DNA from: JAFAXA01 sp963777325
GTDB lineage: Bacteria > Pseudomonadota > Alphaproteobacteria > Acetobacterales > Acetobacteraceae
Direction: 5' to 3'
Assembly: GCA_963777325.1 (NCBI GenBank)
Contig: CAVZQE010000001.1
Location: forward strand, 176,558 to 240,557
Length of the DNA stretch: 64,000 nt
Shown here piece after piece: positions 43,007 through 52,702 of this stretch; position 1 is the stretch's first letter, and each line of letters begins with the position of its first letter. The position numbers were made by a program, and so were the translations under genes. The notes under the pieces were generated by a model. The model searched no databases. It saw only the letters and a list, made by a program, of their open reading frames with translations, and was not told the DNA's origin.

Positions 43007-44995
43007 ATGACAAAGCATGACGGCGATGATCCTCACTTTGACGCCGATCCTCGGATCGAGGCAATACGGACGGAATCGTTCTTCAGCAACCCGCGCGCGA
43101 GGCTAGGCCGGCGCGGCCTGCTCGCGAGCGGGGCAACTATCGCGAGTGCCGCCGGCCTCGCGGCCGTTCCCCGGGCCGCCTTCGCCCAGTCCACGCTGGC
43201 CCAGCAACGGGATCAGTCCATCGCTCAATCCGTCGAGGTCCGACCAGGCGACCTCGACGAATATTACGGCATTAACAGCAGCGGCCAGACTGGAGAAGTG
43301 CGCCTGTTCGGCATTCCCTCGATGCGCGAGATCATGCGCATCCCGGTCTTCAATCGCTGCAGCGCGACCGGCTGGGGCCTGACCAACGAGAGCCGCAAGA
43401 TCCTCACCGAAGGGCTGCTGCCCGACACCCGAAAATTCCTGGCGAGCCGAGGCGGCACGTTCGTCAACGGCGACGCGCACCATCCGCACATGTCGTTCAC
43501 TGACGGCACCTATGACGGGCGATACATATTCGTCAACGACAAGGCGAACTGCCGCGTCGCCCGCATCCGCTGCGACGTGATGAAGACAGATAAGATCATC
43601 GAGATCCCGAACGCATCCGACATCCACGGCCTGCGCCCGCAGAAATATCCGCGCACCGGCTACGTGTTCGCGAACAGCGAGCACATCATCCCCATCCCCA
43701 ACGACGGCACCGTACTTAACGACGACAAGAGCAAGTACTGGTCGATCTACACGGCCCTCGACGGAGACACGATGAAGGTCGCATGGCAGGTTCTGGTGGA
43801 CGGCAACCTCGACAATACCGACGCCGATTATCAGGGAAAGTATGCCTTCTCTACCTGCTACAATTCCGAAAAGGGGTTCACTCTCGCCGACATGACGTCG
43901 GCCGAGCAGGACTGGGTCGTCATCTTCAACATCAAACGCATCGAAGACGCGGTGAAGAGAGGCGATTGCAAGGTGATCGCCGGCGTTCCGGTGGTCGATG
44001 GGCGCCACGGATCTCAATACACGCGTTACGTCCCGATCTCGAACAACCCGCACGGTGTGAACACCGCGCCGGATGGCATCCATGTCGTCGTCAACGGAAA
44101 GTTATCGCCCACCGCGACGGTGCTGGACGTCCGGCGGTTCGATGATCTGTTCGAGGACAAGATCAAGCCGCGCGACGTCGTCGTGGCCGAGCCGGAAGTC
44201 GGCCTCGGCCCGCTGCACACGGCGTTCGACGGCAAGGGCAACGCCTTCACCACCACCTTCATCGACAGCCAAGTGGTCAAATGGAACATTGACGTGGCGA
44301 AGCGGGCGTTCAAGGGCGAGAAAGTGGACCCGATCCTGCAGAAGCTTGATGTGCATTACCAGCCCGGCCACAACCACACCTCCATGGGAGAGACCAAGGA
44401 GGCGGACGGAAAGTGGCTGATGTCGCTGAACAAGTTTTCGAAGGACCGATTCCTGCCCGTCGGACCGCTGCACCCGGAGAATGACCAGCTGATCGACATC
44501 TCGTCGGGCACGATGCGCCTGGTGCATGACGGTCCGAGCTTCGCCGAGCCGCACGACATCTGCATCGTGCATCGGTCTAAGGTGCGGCCGACTCAGATCT
44601 GGAAGCGCGACGATCCGAGATGGGAGGAGGCGCGCCAGCAGGCCGCAAAGGACGGCGTCAAACTGGAAGAAGCTGCCAGCATCATCCGCGACGGCAATAA
44701 GGTTAGAGTCTACATGACGTCGGTCGCTCCCGTTTACAGCCTCGACAAGATCGAAGTGAAGCAGGGCGATGAGGTCACGGTCACCATCACCAATATGGAC
44801 GACGTCGAAGACCTGACCCACGGGTTCACCATCGTCCGGTATGGGGTGATGATGGAGATCTCACCGCAGGAGACCTCCTCTGTCACCTTCGTGGCGGACC
44901 GGCCCGGCGTGCATTGGTATTATTGCCAGTGGTTCTGCCACGCGCTGCACATGGAGATGGCGGGGCGCTTGATCGTGGCTCCGCGAAGCACATGA
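43007..44995 (+). CDS. nosZ: nitrous-oxide reductase (clade I, Tat-exported)
   Basis: A 662-residue periplasmic copper enzyme reducing N2O to N2. The Tat signal is RARLGRRGLLASGATIASAAGLAAVP, with processing after AFAQ. The CuZ beta-propeller His residues are visible in DAHHPHMSF, HGSQYTRYVPISNNPHG, LHTAFDG, PGHNHTSMGE and EPHDICIVH. The C-terminal cupredoxin CuA ligands are CQWFCHALHMEM (about residues 642-653). The frame is unbroken and of normal length, so this gene looks functional although its neighbours carry frame changes. A GGAAGGA ribosome site precedes it, and an FNR/NnrR box lies upstream. Confidence 0.97.
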   Translation: MTKHDGDDPHFDADPRIEAIRTESFFSNPRARLGRRGLLASGATIASAAGLAAVPRAAFAQSTLAQQRDQSIAQSVEVRPGDLDEYYGINSSGQTGEVRLFGIPSMREIMRIPVFNRCSATGWGLTNESRKILTEGLLPDTRKFLASRGGTFVNGDAHHPHMSFTDGTYDGRYIFVNDKANCRVARIRCDVMKTDKIIEIPNASDIHGLRPQKYPRTGYVFANSEHIIPIPNDGTVLNDDKSKYWSIYTALDGDTMKVAWQVLVDGNLDNTDADYQGKYAFSTCYNSEKGFTLADMTSAEQDWVVIFNIKRIEDAVKRGDCKVIAGVPVVDGRHGSQYTRYVPISNNPHGVNTAPDGIHVVVNGKLSPTATVLDVRRFDDLFEDKIKPRDVVVAEPEVGLGPLHTAFDGKGNAFTTTFIDSQVVKWNIDVAKRAFKGEKVDPILQKLDVHYQPGHNHTSMGETKEADGKWLMSLNKFSKDRFLPVGPLHPENDQLIDISSGTMRLVHDGPSFAEPHDICIVHRSKVRPTQIWKRDDPRWEEARQQAAKDGVKLEEAASIIRDGNKVRVYMTSVAPVYSLDKIEVKQGDEVTVTITNMDDVEDLTHGFTIVRYGVMMEISPQETSSVTFVADRPGVHWYYCQWFCHALHMEMAGRLIVAPRST

Positions 44996-46312
44996 GGCGA
45001 GTGACGGTTCCGTCGCCCTGGTGTTTCGGCTGTCGCTTTGGGCGGTCTGCTGCTCGGTCTGGTCGCGCCGGCTTGCGCGGCCGAAGTCAAGGTTCTGCCC
45101 GGCGATCTTCAGCGGGCGGTCGCCGCCGCTGCTACCGACGACGTGCTAGTGCTGCAGGCCGGCGTCCATGACGGCCCGATCCGCATCGATCGTCCGCTTG
45201 TCCTGCAAGGGATGCCCGGCGCGGTGATCGATGGGCAGGGTAAGGGCCGAACTGTCGAGGTGGCCGCACCAGGCGTCACCATCCGCGACTTGACTATCCG
45301 CGGCTCGGGTCACCGCCTGGACCGCATGGACGCGGGCATTTTTCTCGAGCGGGCTGCCGCTGGATCGGTGGTGCAAGGCAACACGCTCGAGGGCAATCTG
45401 GTCGGGATTTACGTGCACGGCGCGGCGCGCTCGGTCGTGCAAGGCAACCGGATCTCCGGCTGGCTCGCGCCCAATCGCAACGACAGCGGCAACGGCGTGT
45501 ACATCTGGAACGCCCCGGAAACGCAGGTTCTGGACAACGACATCACGGGTGGCCGTGACGGCATCTTCACCAACACTAGCCGGGACAACCTGTTTCGCGG
45601 CAACCGGCTACACGGCGTCCGCTTCGCCGTCCACTACATGTATACGAACAACAGTGAAGTCAGCGACAACGTCTCGATTGGTAATCACGCCGGCTACGTC
45701 ATCATGTCCTCCGACAGAGTCGAAATTCTTGACAACGTGTCGTACGGCGACCGCGACCACGGATTGCTGTTCAACTACGCCAATGACGCATTGGTCGAAG
45801 GGAATGCCGTCCTGCATGGCGGGGACCAGTGCGTGTTTATCTACAACGCCAATAAGAACCGCTTCGACGACAACTGGTTTGAGGGCTGCCGGATCGGCGT
45901 TCACTTCACTGCCGGCTCCGAGCGCAACGTGATGACGGACAATGCCTTCGTCGGCAATCAGACCCAGGTCAAATACGTCGGCACACGAAGCCTTGACTGG
46001 TCGGAGCACGGACGTGGAAACTACTGGAGCGACAACCCGGCGTTCGATCTCAACGGCGACGGCATCGCCGACTCCGCCTATCGGCCGAACGATGTTATGG
46101 ACCAGGTTGTGTGGCGCTACCCGGCCGCCAAGCTGCTGCTGAACAGCCCGGCGGTGCAGGTCGTCCGTTGGGCGCAGTCTGCCTTCCCGAACCTGCATCC
46201 GGGCGGTGTCGTCGATAGCGCGCCGCTGATGCATCCTCCGCATGTCGCCGTTGCAGGGTTCCGGCCTGTAACCGGCCCGGTGCCTGCGCCGGGAACAGCG
46301 GGCGATGGCTGA
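44992..46312 (+). CDS. nosD: periplasmic copper-site maturation protein NosD
   Basis: A right-handed parallel beta-helix protein needed for CuZ assembly in NosZ. About ten repeats such as GSVVQGNTLEGNLVGIYVHG, ETQVLDNDITGGRDG and NSEVSDNVSIGNHAG build the helix. ATG 44992 overlaps the nosZ stop (ATGA) and would be the coupled start, but the secretion signal (VSAVALGGLLLGLVAPACA) is in another frame. Either one base is extra near 45030 or translation begins at TTG 45038 with a short signal. From 45038 to the stop the frame is open (424 codons). The family is certain; the start is not. Confidence 0.85.
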
Positions 46313-47228
46313 GGCGGCAACCGTCCGTCTCAGCGCCGTGTCGAAGCGTTATGGACCGGTGCTCGCCGTCGACGCCGTGGAGCTGACTCTCGAACACGGG
46401 CAGTGCGTGGCCCTGGTCGGCCACAACGGTGCGGGCAAGAGCACGCTGATCAAGCTCATGCTCGGACTGATCCGCCCGACCGCCGGCCGAATTGAGGTTC
46501 TCGGCGCCGATGTCGCGGGCCGGCGGTTCGGGGGCGTGCGGATCGCCATCGGTTTCCTGCCGGAAAGCGTGGTGTTTCCTCCCGCCATGACCGGCGCGGA
46601 AGTGCTGGCTTTCTATGCGCGGCTGAAGCGCCAGCCGGTTCGGGACAACGCGGCGTTGCTCGAGCGCGTCGGCCTTGCCGACGCGGCGGCACGCCGGGTC
46701 GGAACGTATTCCAAGGGCATGCGCCAGCGGCTTGGACTGGCGCAGGCTCTGATCGGCAAGCCGCGGCTCCTGCTCCTCGACGAGCCCACCTCCGGCCTCG
46801 ATCCCGCGCTGCGGCAGAGCTTCTACGCGACCGTCGGGCAGATCACGCGCGCCGGCGCGACCGTGCTGTTGACGTCGCATGCCCTGGCCGAAGTCGAACA
46901 GCACGCGGACCGGGTCATCGCGATGGATCACGGCCGCAAGGTGGCGGACGGGACGCTGGCCGACCTCCGGCGGCATGCCGGCGCGCCGACGCGGATCCGG
47001 ATCCGCCTGGCGGATGGCGTTCAGCCTCATCCGGCGGCGCTGGCGGCGTTGCCTGCGCACCGGGTGCTGCGCGACGGCAGCGTCGAGATCAGTTGCCCCG
47101 AAACCGCCAGGGCGGATGTCGTGCGCAGGCTGCTCGCCATCCCGCTCCCGATCGTCGACGTCGAGACGCTGGTGCCCACGTTGGACGATATCTACGCCAA
47201 TGTGCTCGGCTCCAAGGCCGCCGAGTGA
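46305..47228 (+). CDS. nosF: ABC transporter ATPase NosF
   Basis: A 307-residue cytoplasmic ATPase. Walker A is GHNGAGKSTLIK, the signature is YSKGMRQRLGLAQAL, and Walker B is RLLLLDEPTSGLDP. With NosY it forms the transporter that supplies a sulfur-containing component for CuZ maturation by NosD. ATG 46305 overlaps the end of nosD by eight bases, and its stop overlaps nosY (TGATG), so nosDFY are translationally coupled. Confidence 0.93.
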   Translation: MAEAATVRLSAVSKRYGPVLAVDAVELTLEHGQCVALVGHNGAGKSTLIKLMLGLIRPTAGRIEVLGADVAGRRFGGVRIAIGFLPESVVFPPAMTGAEVLAFYARLKRQPVRDNAALLERVGLADAAARRVGTYSKGMRQRLGLAQALIGKPRLLLLDEPTSGLDPALRQSFYATVGQITRAGATVLLTSHALAEVEQHADRVIAMDHGRKVADGTLADLRRHAGAPTRIRIRLADGVQPHPAALAALPAHRVLRDGSVEISCPETARADVVRRLLAIPLPIVDVETLVPTLDDIYANVLGSKAAE

Positions 47229-48058
47229 TGCGCGCCATGACCATTGTCGCGGGCCGCGAATTGCGCGACGGGCTGCGCAACCGGCGTGTCGTCGCGACCA
47301 CCCTCCTGCTGGCCAGCCTGGCCCTGACGCTCGCCCTGCTCGGCAGCGCGCCCACCGGGACGGTCCGCGTCAGTCCACTCGCGGTAACCGTGGTCAGCCT
47401 ATCCAGCCTGACCATCTTCCTGGTGCCGCTGATCGCCTTGCTCCTGGCGCACGACGCGATCGCCGGAGAGTTCGACCGCGGCACGATGCTGCTGCTGCTG
47501 TCCTACCCGGTGCGCCGCTGGCAGATCATCGCCGGCAAGTTCATCGGCCATGTCGCGATCCTCGCGCTCGCGACTGTTATCGGCTATGGCGCGGCCGGTC
47601 TCGCCGTCGGCCTCGCCGCCGCCGGCGCCGCGCCCGACGCGGTCGCGGCTTTCGCGACCATGATCGGCAGCAGCATCCTCCTGGGAGCCGCGTTCATCGC
47701 CCTCGGCTATTTGGCGAGCGTGCTCGTGCGCGATCAGCGCGCCGCCGCCGGATTCGCGCTCGGCCTGTGGTTATTCTTCGTGCTTCTCTATGACATGGCG
47801 CTGCTCGGCGTGCTGGTGGCCGACGCGGGCAGGCACATCACCGTTGGCACGCTCAACCTGCTGCTGCTTGCCAACCCGGCGGACATCTACCGCCTGCTGA
47901 ACCTCACTGGATTCTCGAATACCAGCATGCTGGCGGGAATGGCGGGATTGGCCGGCCAGTTGACGTTCGGCAAGACGCCGCTGGCGCTGGCGCTGCTCGC
48001 CTGGGTCGGCGTGCCGCTGGCGCTGACGGGGCTGGTCTTCGCGCGGAGACAGGTGTGA
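47228..48058 (+). CDS. nosY: ABC transporter permease NosY
   Basis: A 276-residue membrane permease with about six helices (for example VVATTLLLASLALTLALLG and LSSLTIFLVPLIALLLAHDAI). The family loop HDAIAGEFDRGTMLLLLSYPVRRW lies after the second helix. It is the membrane partner of NosF for CuZ assembly. The coupled start (TGATG with nosF) and the four-base overlap with nosL at the end place it firmly in the operon. Confidence 0.92.
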   Translation: MRAMTIVAGRELRDGLRNRRVVATTLLLASLALTLALLGSAPTGTVRVSPLAVTVVSLSSLTIFLVPLIALLLAHDAIAGEFDRGTMLLLLSYPVRRWQIIAGKFIGHVAILALATVIGYGAAGLAVGLAAAGAAPDAVAAFATMIGSSILLGAAFIALGYLASVLVRDQRAAAGFALGLWLFFVLLYDMALLGVLVADAGRHITVGTLNLLLLANPADIYRLLNLTGFSNTSMLAGMAGLAGQLTFGKTPLALALLAWVGVPLALTGLVFARRQV

Positions 48059-48601
48059 CCTGGCTACGATGCCTCGCCCTGCTGGGGGCGCTGGTGGCGG
48101 CGGCCTGCGACGACGAGGCGGCGTCGAAGCCGCCGCCTCCTCGGGAGGTTTCATCGAACTCGGTCGCCGAATTCTGCGGCATGTCGCTGCCCGAGCATCC
48201 TGGGCCCAAGGCTCAGCTCTTCGTCAGAGGCCGTGCCGCGCCGGTACTGGTTCTCCTCGGTGCATGACATGTTCGCTTTCACGCTGCTGCCAGGGGAGCC
48301 GCGGGACATCACGGCGATCTATGTCAACGATATGGCCCGCGCCCATGACTGGGACCATCCGGAAGCCGGCACATGGATCGACGCGCACAAGGCGGTGTAT
48401 GTCATCGGCAGCACGCGGCGTAGCGGAATGAACGAAGAAGAGGCCGTGCCGTTCGGCGAAGAGGCGGCGGCACGAGCGTTCATGGCCCGCTACGGCGGCC
48501 GGCTGGCGCGCTTCTCCACCATGCCTCCGGACTACATCATCCCTGCCGAGCCGGCGGAACCGCCGGCCCACGGGCGTCGGCCCCGATCGGAGGAGCCATG
48601 A
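48055..48601 (+). pseudogene. nosL: nosL copper-chaperone lipoprotein, one frame change
   Basis: NosL is a Cu(I)-binding outer-membrane lipoprotein delivering copper to NosZ. The start is a GTG overlapping the nosY stop. The lipoprotein signal ends GALVAAAC, and the copper site FCGMSLPEHPGPKAQ follows. A one-base frame change between about 48228 and 48245 separates it from the remaining domain (WFSSVHDMFAFTLLPGEP, DITAIYVNDMARAHDWDHPEAGTW, YVIGSTRRSGM). Everything else matches the family, so either this copy is recently inactivated or the indel is an error. Confidence 0.85.
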
Positions 48602-49626
48602 CTGTGACGAAACTCGGGCGCCGGCGCTTCATCCGCATCATCGCGGCCGCGCCTGGCATGGCGCTGATGCCGGCGGTTCAGGCCCGGCGCGCGCCGGCCA
48701 TCGCCGCGTTAAATCCCGCCCAGCATCTGCACGTCTGGCGCGGCGCGGCGCTCGGCGCCGACGCGATGATCCAGTTGCACCATCCAGACCCGGCCGCCGC
48801 CCGGCGTCTGATCGGGAAGGCGCTGGTGGAGGTCGCCCGGCTCGAGCGGGTGTTCAGCCTGTACGACGCGCGATCTTCGCTCTGCGGGCTCAACCGCCAG
48901 GGCCGCCTGCACGGTCCGCCTTTGGAGTTCGTGGAGCTTCTTGGCCTGAGCCAGCAGTTCAGCCGCATGACCAAAGGAGCTTTCGACCCGACCGTGCAGC
49001 CGCTTTGGGAACTCTATGCCGCCCATTTCGCCGACCCGCATGCCGATCCCGCCGGGCCGCCGGCCCACTCCATCGCGGCGACGCTGCGGAACGTCGGCTA
49101 TGACGCAGTGGATGTCGGCGCCAACTGCGTCCGCTTTCTGCGCGACGGCATGGGAGTCACGCTGAACGGGATCGCGCAGGGCTACATCACCGACCGCGTG
49201 GTTGAACTTCTGCGCCAGCACGGCGTCGATCGATCGCTCGTGGACATGGGAGAGATCCGCGCGATCGGCGGCCGCCCGCTTGGCGGCCCGTGGATCGTCG
49301 GGATTGAGAATACAATCGCGGGTCAGCGGGCCGCGCAGCAGGTCGCGCTCGATAACCGGGCGATCGCCACCTCCGCCGGTCAGGGTACAACGCTCGATCC
49401 CGCCGGGCGCTTCAACCACATTTTCGATCCGAGCACGGGAGGAAGCAGCTGGCGGTATCGCAGCGTCTCCGTGGTCGCGGACACGGCCTGCACCGCGGAC
49501 GCGCTCTCCACCGCGTTTTCGTTGATGCCCCTCGACGCGGTAGTGCCGATCGTGCGGCAGCTTGGGTTGCTGGCCTACTTCGCTCTGCCGGACGGAACCC
49601 GGCAGACGCTTGGCGGCATCACATAA
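48598..49626 (+). CDS. nosX: ApbE-family FMN transferase NosX
   Basis: A 342-residue periplasmic FAD:protein FMN transferase that attaches FMN covalently to NosR. A Tat-like signal (GRRRFIRIIAAAPGMALMP) leads the chain. The family core includes LEVARLERVFSLYD-type helix residues, TKGAFDPTVQPLW, GVTLNGIAQGYITDRV, a Mg-binding DMGEIRAIGG, and FNHIFDPSTG. The target motif SGAT is present in the FMN domain of the nosR gene here. Start ATG 48598 overlaps the nosL stop (ATGA). Confidence 0.9.
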   Translation: MTVTKLGRRRFIRIIAAAPGMALMPAVQARRAPAIAALNPAQHLHVWRGAALGADAMIQLHHPDPAAARRLIGKALVEVARLERVFSLYDARSSLCGLNRQGRLHGPPLEFVELLGLSQQFSRMTKGAFDPTVQPLWELYAAHFADPHADPAGPPAHSIAATLRNVGYDAVDVGANCVRFLRDGMGVTLNGIAQGYITDRVVELLRQHGVDRSLVDMGEIRAIGGRPLGGPWIVGIENTIAGQRAAQQVALDNRAIATSAGQGTTLDPAGRFNHIFDPSTGGSSWRYRSVSVVADTACTADALSTAFSLMPLDAVVPIVRQLGLLAYFALPDGTRQTLGGIT

Positions 49627-49684
49627 AGCGTCCGCTCATGGTTTCCCGTTCGCCATCGCCGGAACACCGGCCGGATCATGGCCC

Positions 49685-51581
49685 GTGACGAAGTGGCTTG
49701 CCGGCGCCGAGTCCGCCATTGCGGCGGTCCAGGGCTTTCTTGGCCCGAGCTTCGGCGCGTTTCTGCTGTTGTGCGGCGCGGCGGCGCTCCTGTTGCTGGC
49801 GGTCGTCACCGCGACCGTGGTCGCGGCCGCCGTCATCGGCGATCAGCGGTCCGCTGCCCGGCTCAAGCCGCAAGCCGCGAGCTGGCCCGCGTCCGGCCAC
49901 GTCCGCGCTGTCCCCGGTCAGGCGAGGGCCGTGCGCCCGGCTGCTCTGAAGGACGGCGCCGGGCTGACCATCCTGTTCGCGACCGACACAGGCAACGCGG
50001 AGGGGCTTGCCGTCGCGGCCGGCCAAGCGGCTTCCCGCCTTGGCTTCGGCGCGCAAGTGAAGGACATGGCGGACACGACACCAGCCGAGGCGGCGGGCGC
50101 GGAGCGGCTGATCGTGATCGCGAGCACCTGGGGCGAGGGCGAGCCGCCGCCGCGTGCGGCGGATTTCTACGATGCGCTGATGGCGCCCGGTGCGCCTCGC
50201 TTCGACGGCGTCCGCTTCGCCGTGCTCGCCCTTGGCGACCGCGCCTATGCCCGGCTCTCGCATTTCTGCGAGACCGGCCGTTTTCTCGACGCCCGGCTGG
50301 AGCAGCTGGGCGGCTCGCGCGTGGTGGAACGCAGCGATTGCGATGCGGACTACGAGGCGCAAGCGGATGCCTGGATCGGCACGACACTGCGTAAGCTGGC
50401 ATCGCCCGAACAACTGCGGGCCGCTAGCCCGGCAGGCGGGCTGCCTTCCGTCGTCCAGGTGGAGATCGCGGGCCCCGCCGGAACCGCGGTCGGCTCGGGT
50501 AGCCGTGTGCATCCGTATGACGCGGAAATCGTCGAGAAGATCGGCCTGAGCGGCGCCGGTTCCGACACGCGGACTTTCCACGTCGCGGTCTCGCTCGCCG
50601 GGTCGGGGATTCTTGTACGAGCCAGGCGATTCGCTCGGCATCCTGCCTCGCAACGACCCGGCGATGATCGACGAGGTGCTGGGCGCCGCGGGCCTGAGCG
50701 GCAACTCCGCGCTGCGGGAATCGATGGCGGCGCGCTATGACATCACCACGCTGACGCTGCCACAGATCGCGTCATACGCGGAGCTGAGCGGTGACAAAGA
50801 ATTGGCCGGGCTTGCCGCCGACGAGGGCCGGGCTGCCGAATTCCTGAATGGACGGCAGCTGATCGATCTGCTGAACGCACGTCCTTGCGCGCTGAGCGCA
50901 GGGCAGTTCACCGGCCTCCTGCGCCGGTTGCAACCTCGGCTCTACTCCATCGCCTCCAGCCTCAAGGCGGTGCCGGACCAGGCGCACCTCCTGATTGCCG
51001 CATTGCAGTACGAAGCGCACGGTCGGCTTCGCAAGGGCGTGGCCTCGATAGACGTGACGGAGCATCGCCAAGCGGGTGAGCGGCTGCGGGTCTATCTCAA
51101 GCCCAACCCGCATTTTCGCCTCCCCGCAGACCCGGCGCGGCGCATCATCATGATCGGTCCCGGCACCGGAGTCGCGCCGTTTCGCGCCTTCATGCAGGAA
51201 CGCGCGGCGAAGGGCGCCACGGGCAAGAACTGGCTCTTCTTCGGCCACCGGCGCCGCGCGGCAGATTTCTTCTACGAGGGCGAGTGGCGGGATCTGCTGA
51301 AGCGCGGTGTGCTCAGCCGGCTCGACCTGGCGTTCTCCCGCGACGAGCCGCGGAAGACATACGTGCAGGACCGGATGTGGGACGCCAGACGTGACCTGTT
51401 CGCCTGGCTGCAGGAGGGCGGCGTGCTCTATGTCTGCGGCAACGCAAACGCAATGGCGCGCGACGTCAACGCCATGCTGCTGCGCATCGTGGCGGATCAG
51501 GGCAGTCTAGACGGGTCGAGCGCGCAAGCATGGCTGGACGCGCTGCGCCGCGAGAGCCGCTATTTGCGCGACGTTTACTAA
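49685..51581 (+). pseudogene. membrane-anchored diflavin reductase (CysJ/cytochrome-P450-reductase-like), one frame change
   Basis: A membrane helix (FGAFLLLCGAAALLLLAVVTATVVAAAVIG) precedes a flavodoxin domain (LTILFATDTGNAEGLAV, ASTWGEGEPP, ALGDRAYARLSHFC). A frame change near 50610 follows, then an FNR/NADPH domain: YEPGDSLGILPRND, RLYSIASS (FAD), IIMIGPGTGVAPFRAFMQER, WLFFGHRRRAADFFYE and YVCGNANAMARDVN (NADPH). The order matches the alpha subunit of sulfite reductase, but the N-terminal anchor is unusual. It lies 58 bases after nosX and before pseudoazurin. It could channel NADPH electrons to the quinone/NosR or copper donors of the N2O pathway (inference). Apart from the frame change, no domain is missing. 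Confidence 0.8.
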
Positions 51582-51682
51582 GCGCCGGTTTCGGCACGAG
51601 TGCATCAGGGTGCTGAACTTGCGCCGGGCCGCGCCAATAAGTGCGCAACAAGCGTGATCACCATCATCTCGAGAGCCGCTCT

Positions 51683-51696
51683 TTGAGGTAGCTCAA
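51683..51696. promoter_or_regulatory. FNR/NnrR-type box upstream of the pseudoazurin gene
   Basis: TTGAGGTAGCTCAA is an exact TTGA-N6-TCAA palindrome, extended to CTTTGAG-N4-CTCAAAG. It lies about 115 bases before the pseudoazurin ATG, nearly the same spacing as the nosZ box. Shared control of nosZ and its electron donor is a direct inference. Confidence 0.75.
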
Positions 51697-51804
51697 AGAC
51701 GAAATCCATGCTGCGCGTGATGTTGTCGAGGCTTGGGGGTGGTCCCGCGACTGGGTATCTGCCTTCCATGGCCTCGAAATAAGGCAAGAGAGGAGGATCT
51801 TACG

Positions 51805-52251
51805 ATGCTTACGAAGAAGCACTTGATAGCTGGCCTAGCAGCAACTTTCATCAGTGGTGGCGTCGCCCAGGCCTCGGAATTCGAGGTAAAGGATCTGAAT
51901 ATGGGTCCGCACGGCGGTATGTTCGTATTCGATCCGAGCTTGCTCAGGATCCAACCCGGCGACAGCGTCCGCTTTGTCGCCAAAGACAAGGGTCACGACG
52001 TCCAGTCCATCCCGGGAATGATCCCAGAGGGCGTGGAGCCGCTCAAGGGCGACATGAACAAGGATGTGACCATCACTTTCACCAAGCCAGGCGTCTATGG
52101 CCTCAAGTGCGTGCCGCACTATGGCATGGGCATGGTTGCGCTGATTGTCGTCGGCGACCCCTCTTCGAACCTCGCGAAAGCCGAAGCCGTGCCGCAGCCG
52201 GGCAAGGCGAAGCAGGTGTTTGCAAAGTTGTTCCAGGAACTAAAGGAATAG
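51805..52251 (+). CDS. pseudoazurin (blue copper electron donor)
   Basis: A 148-residue periplasmic cupredoxin with signal peptide LIAGLAATFISGGVAQA. The mature part starts SEFEVKDLNMGPHGGMFVF. The type-1 copper ligands are His in DKGHDVQS and Cys, His and Met in LKCVPHYGMGM. The C-terminal tail (NLAKAEAVPQPGKAKQVFAKLFQELK) is the usual helical extension. Pseudoazurin donates electrons to NosZ and nitrite reductases in alphaproteobacteria. Strong AGAGGAGGA ribosome site; own promoter region with an FNR/NnrR box. Confidence 0.95.
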   Translation: MLTKKHLIAGLAATFISGGVAQASEFEVKDLNMGPHGGMFVFDPSLLRIQPGDSVRFVAKDKGHDVQSIPGMIPEGVEPLKGDMNKDVTITFTKPGVYGLKCVPHYGMGMVALIVVGDPSSNLAKAEAVPQPGKAKQVFAKLFQELKE

Positions 52252-52439
52252 GGTGTTGACAAGGTTGGGACGGGGATTGCCCCGGTTCCGTGGGTTAGCA
52301 TCTGCGCTAGTGGTGGAAATCCCGGGGAGTAAGGTGGCCATCGGATCGGCTGGCTAAGGTGTCCTCTTGACCTTCTTTCCATGCTGATTTGCGGCCTTAC
52401 GTAGCAACGACCACCGGGCGATTTAAGGCTTGTACTCCG

Positions 52440-52700
52440 CAGCCGACACTGGCAAGCAGGACTTGGCTTTCATCCTGTCGGTCGATCCCTCCATGGCGCG
52501 GCACTTCCTGCTTTCCGCGGCGGCGCGCTCGCTCAGTGCCGCCAAGATCATGCGTATGTCCGATCGGGGCGTCGAGAACGTGTTCCTTCGCCTGCGCTGG
52601 CGCTTGGCCCGCAAGCTGGCGGTGATCCTGCATCGCATGTGGGCCGACGGCAGCGAGTTCCGCTGGGGCAAGCAGGCCTCGGCATCTACGGCCGCCGCAT
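52440..52700 (+). mobile_element. chimera of IS1595-type and IS110-type transposase fragments
   Basis: One open frame joins two unrelated transposase pieces. FILSVDPSMARHFLLSAAARSLSAAKIMRMSDRGVENVFLRLRW resembles the N-terminus of IS1595-family proteins (L-S-x-A-x-V-x-R-M-x-D). It is followed at once by LARKLAVILHRMWADGSEFRW, the C-terminus of IS110-family transposases. The junction lies near 52590. Such a fusion shows IS insertion within IS followed by deletion. The next 250 bases look like an IS110 non-coding end. Confidence 0.55.
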
Positions 52701-52702
52701 GA

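Noticed and set aside
52271..52284. CGGGG-ATTG-CCCCG hairpin after pseudoazurin as a terminator
   Set aside because: The stem is only five base pairs and no T-run follows, so it is too weak to claim.
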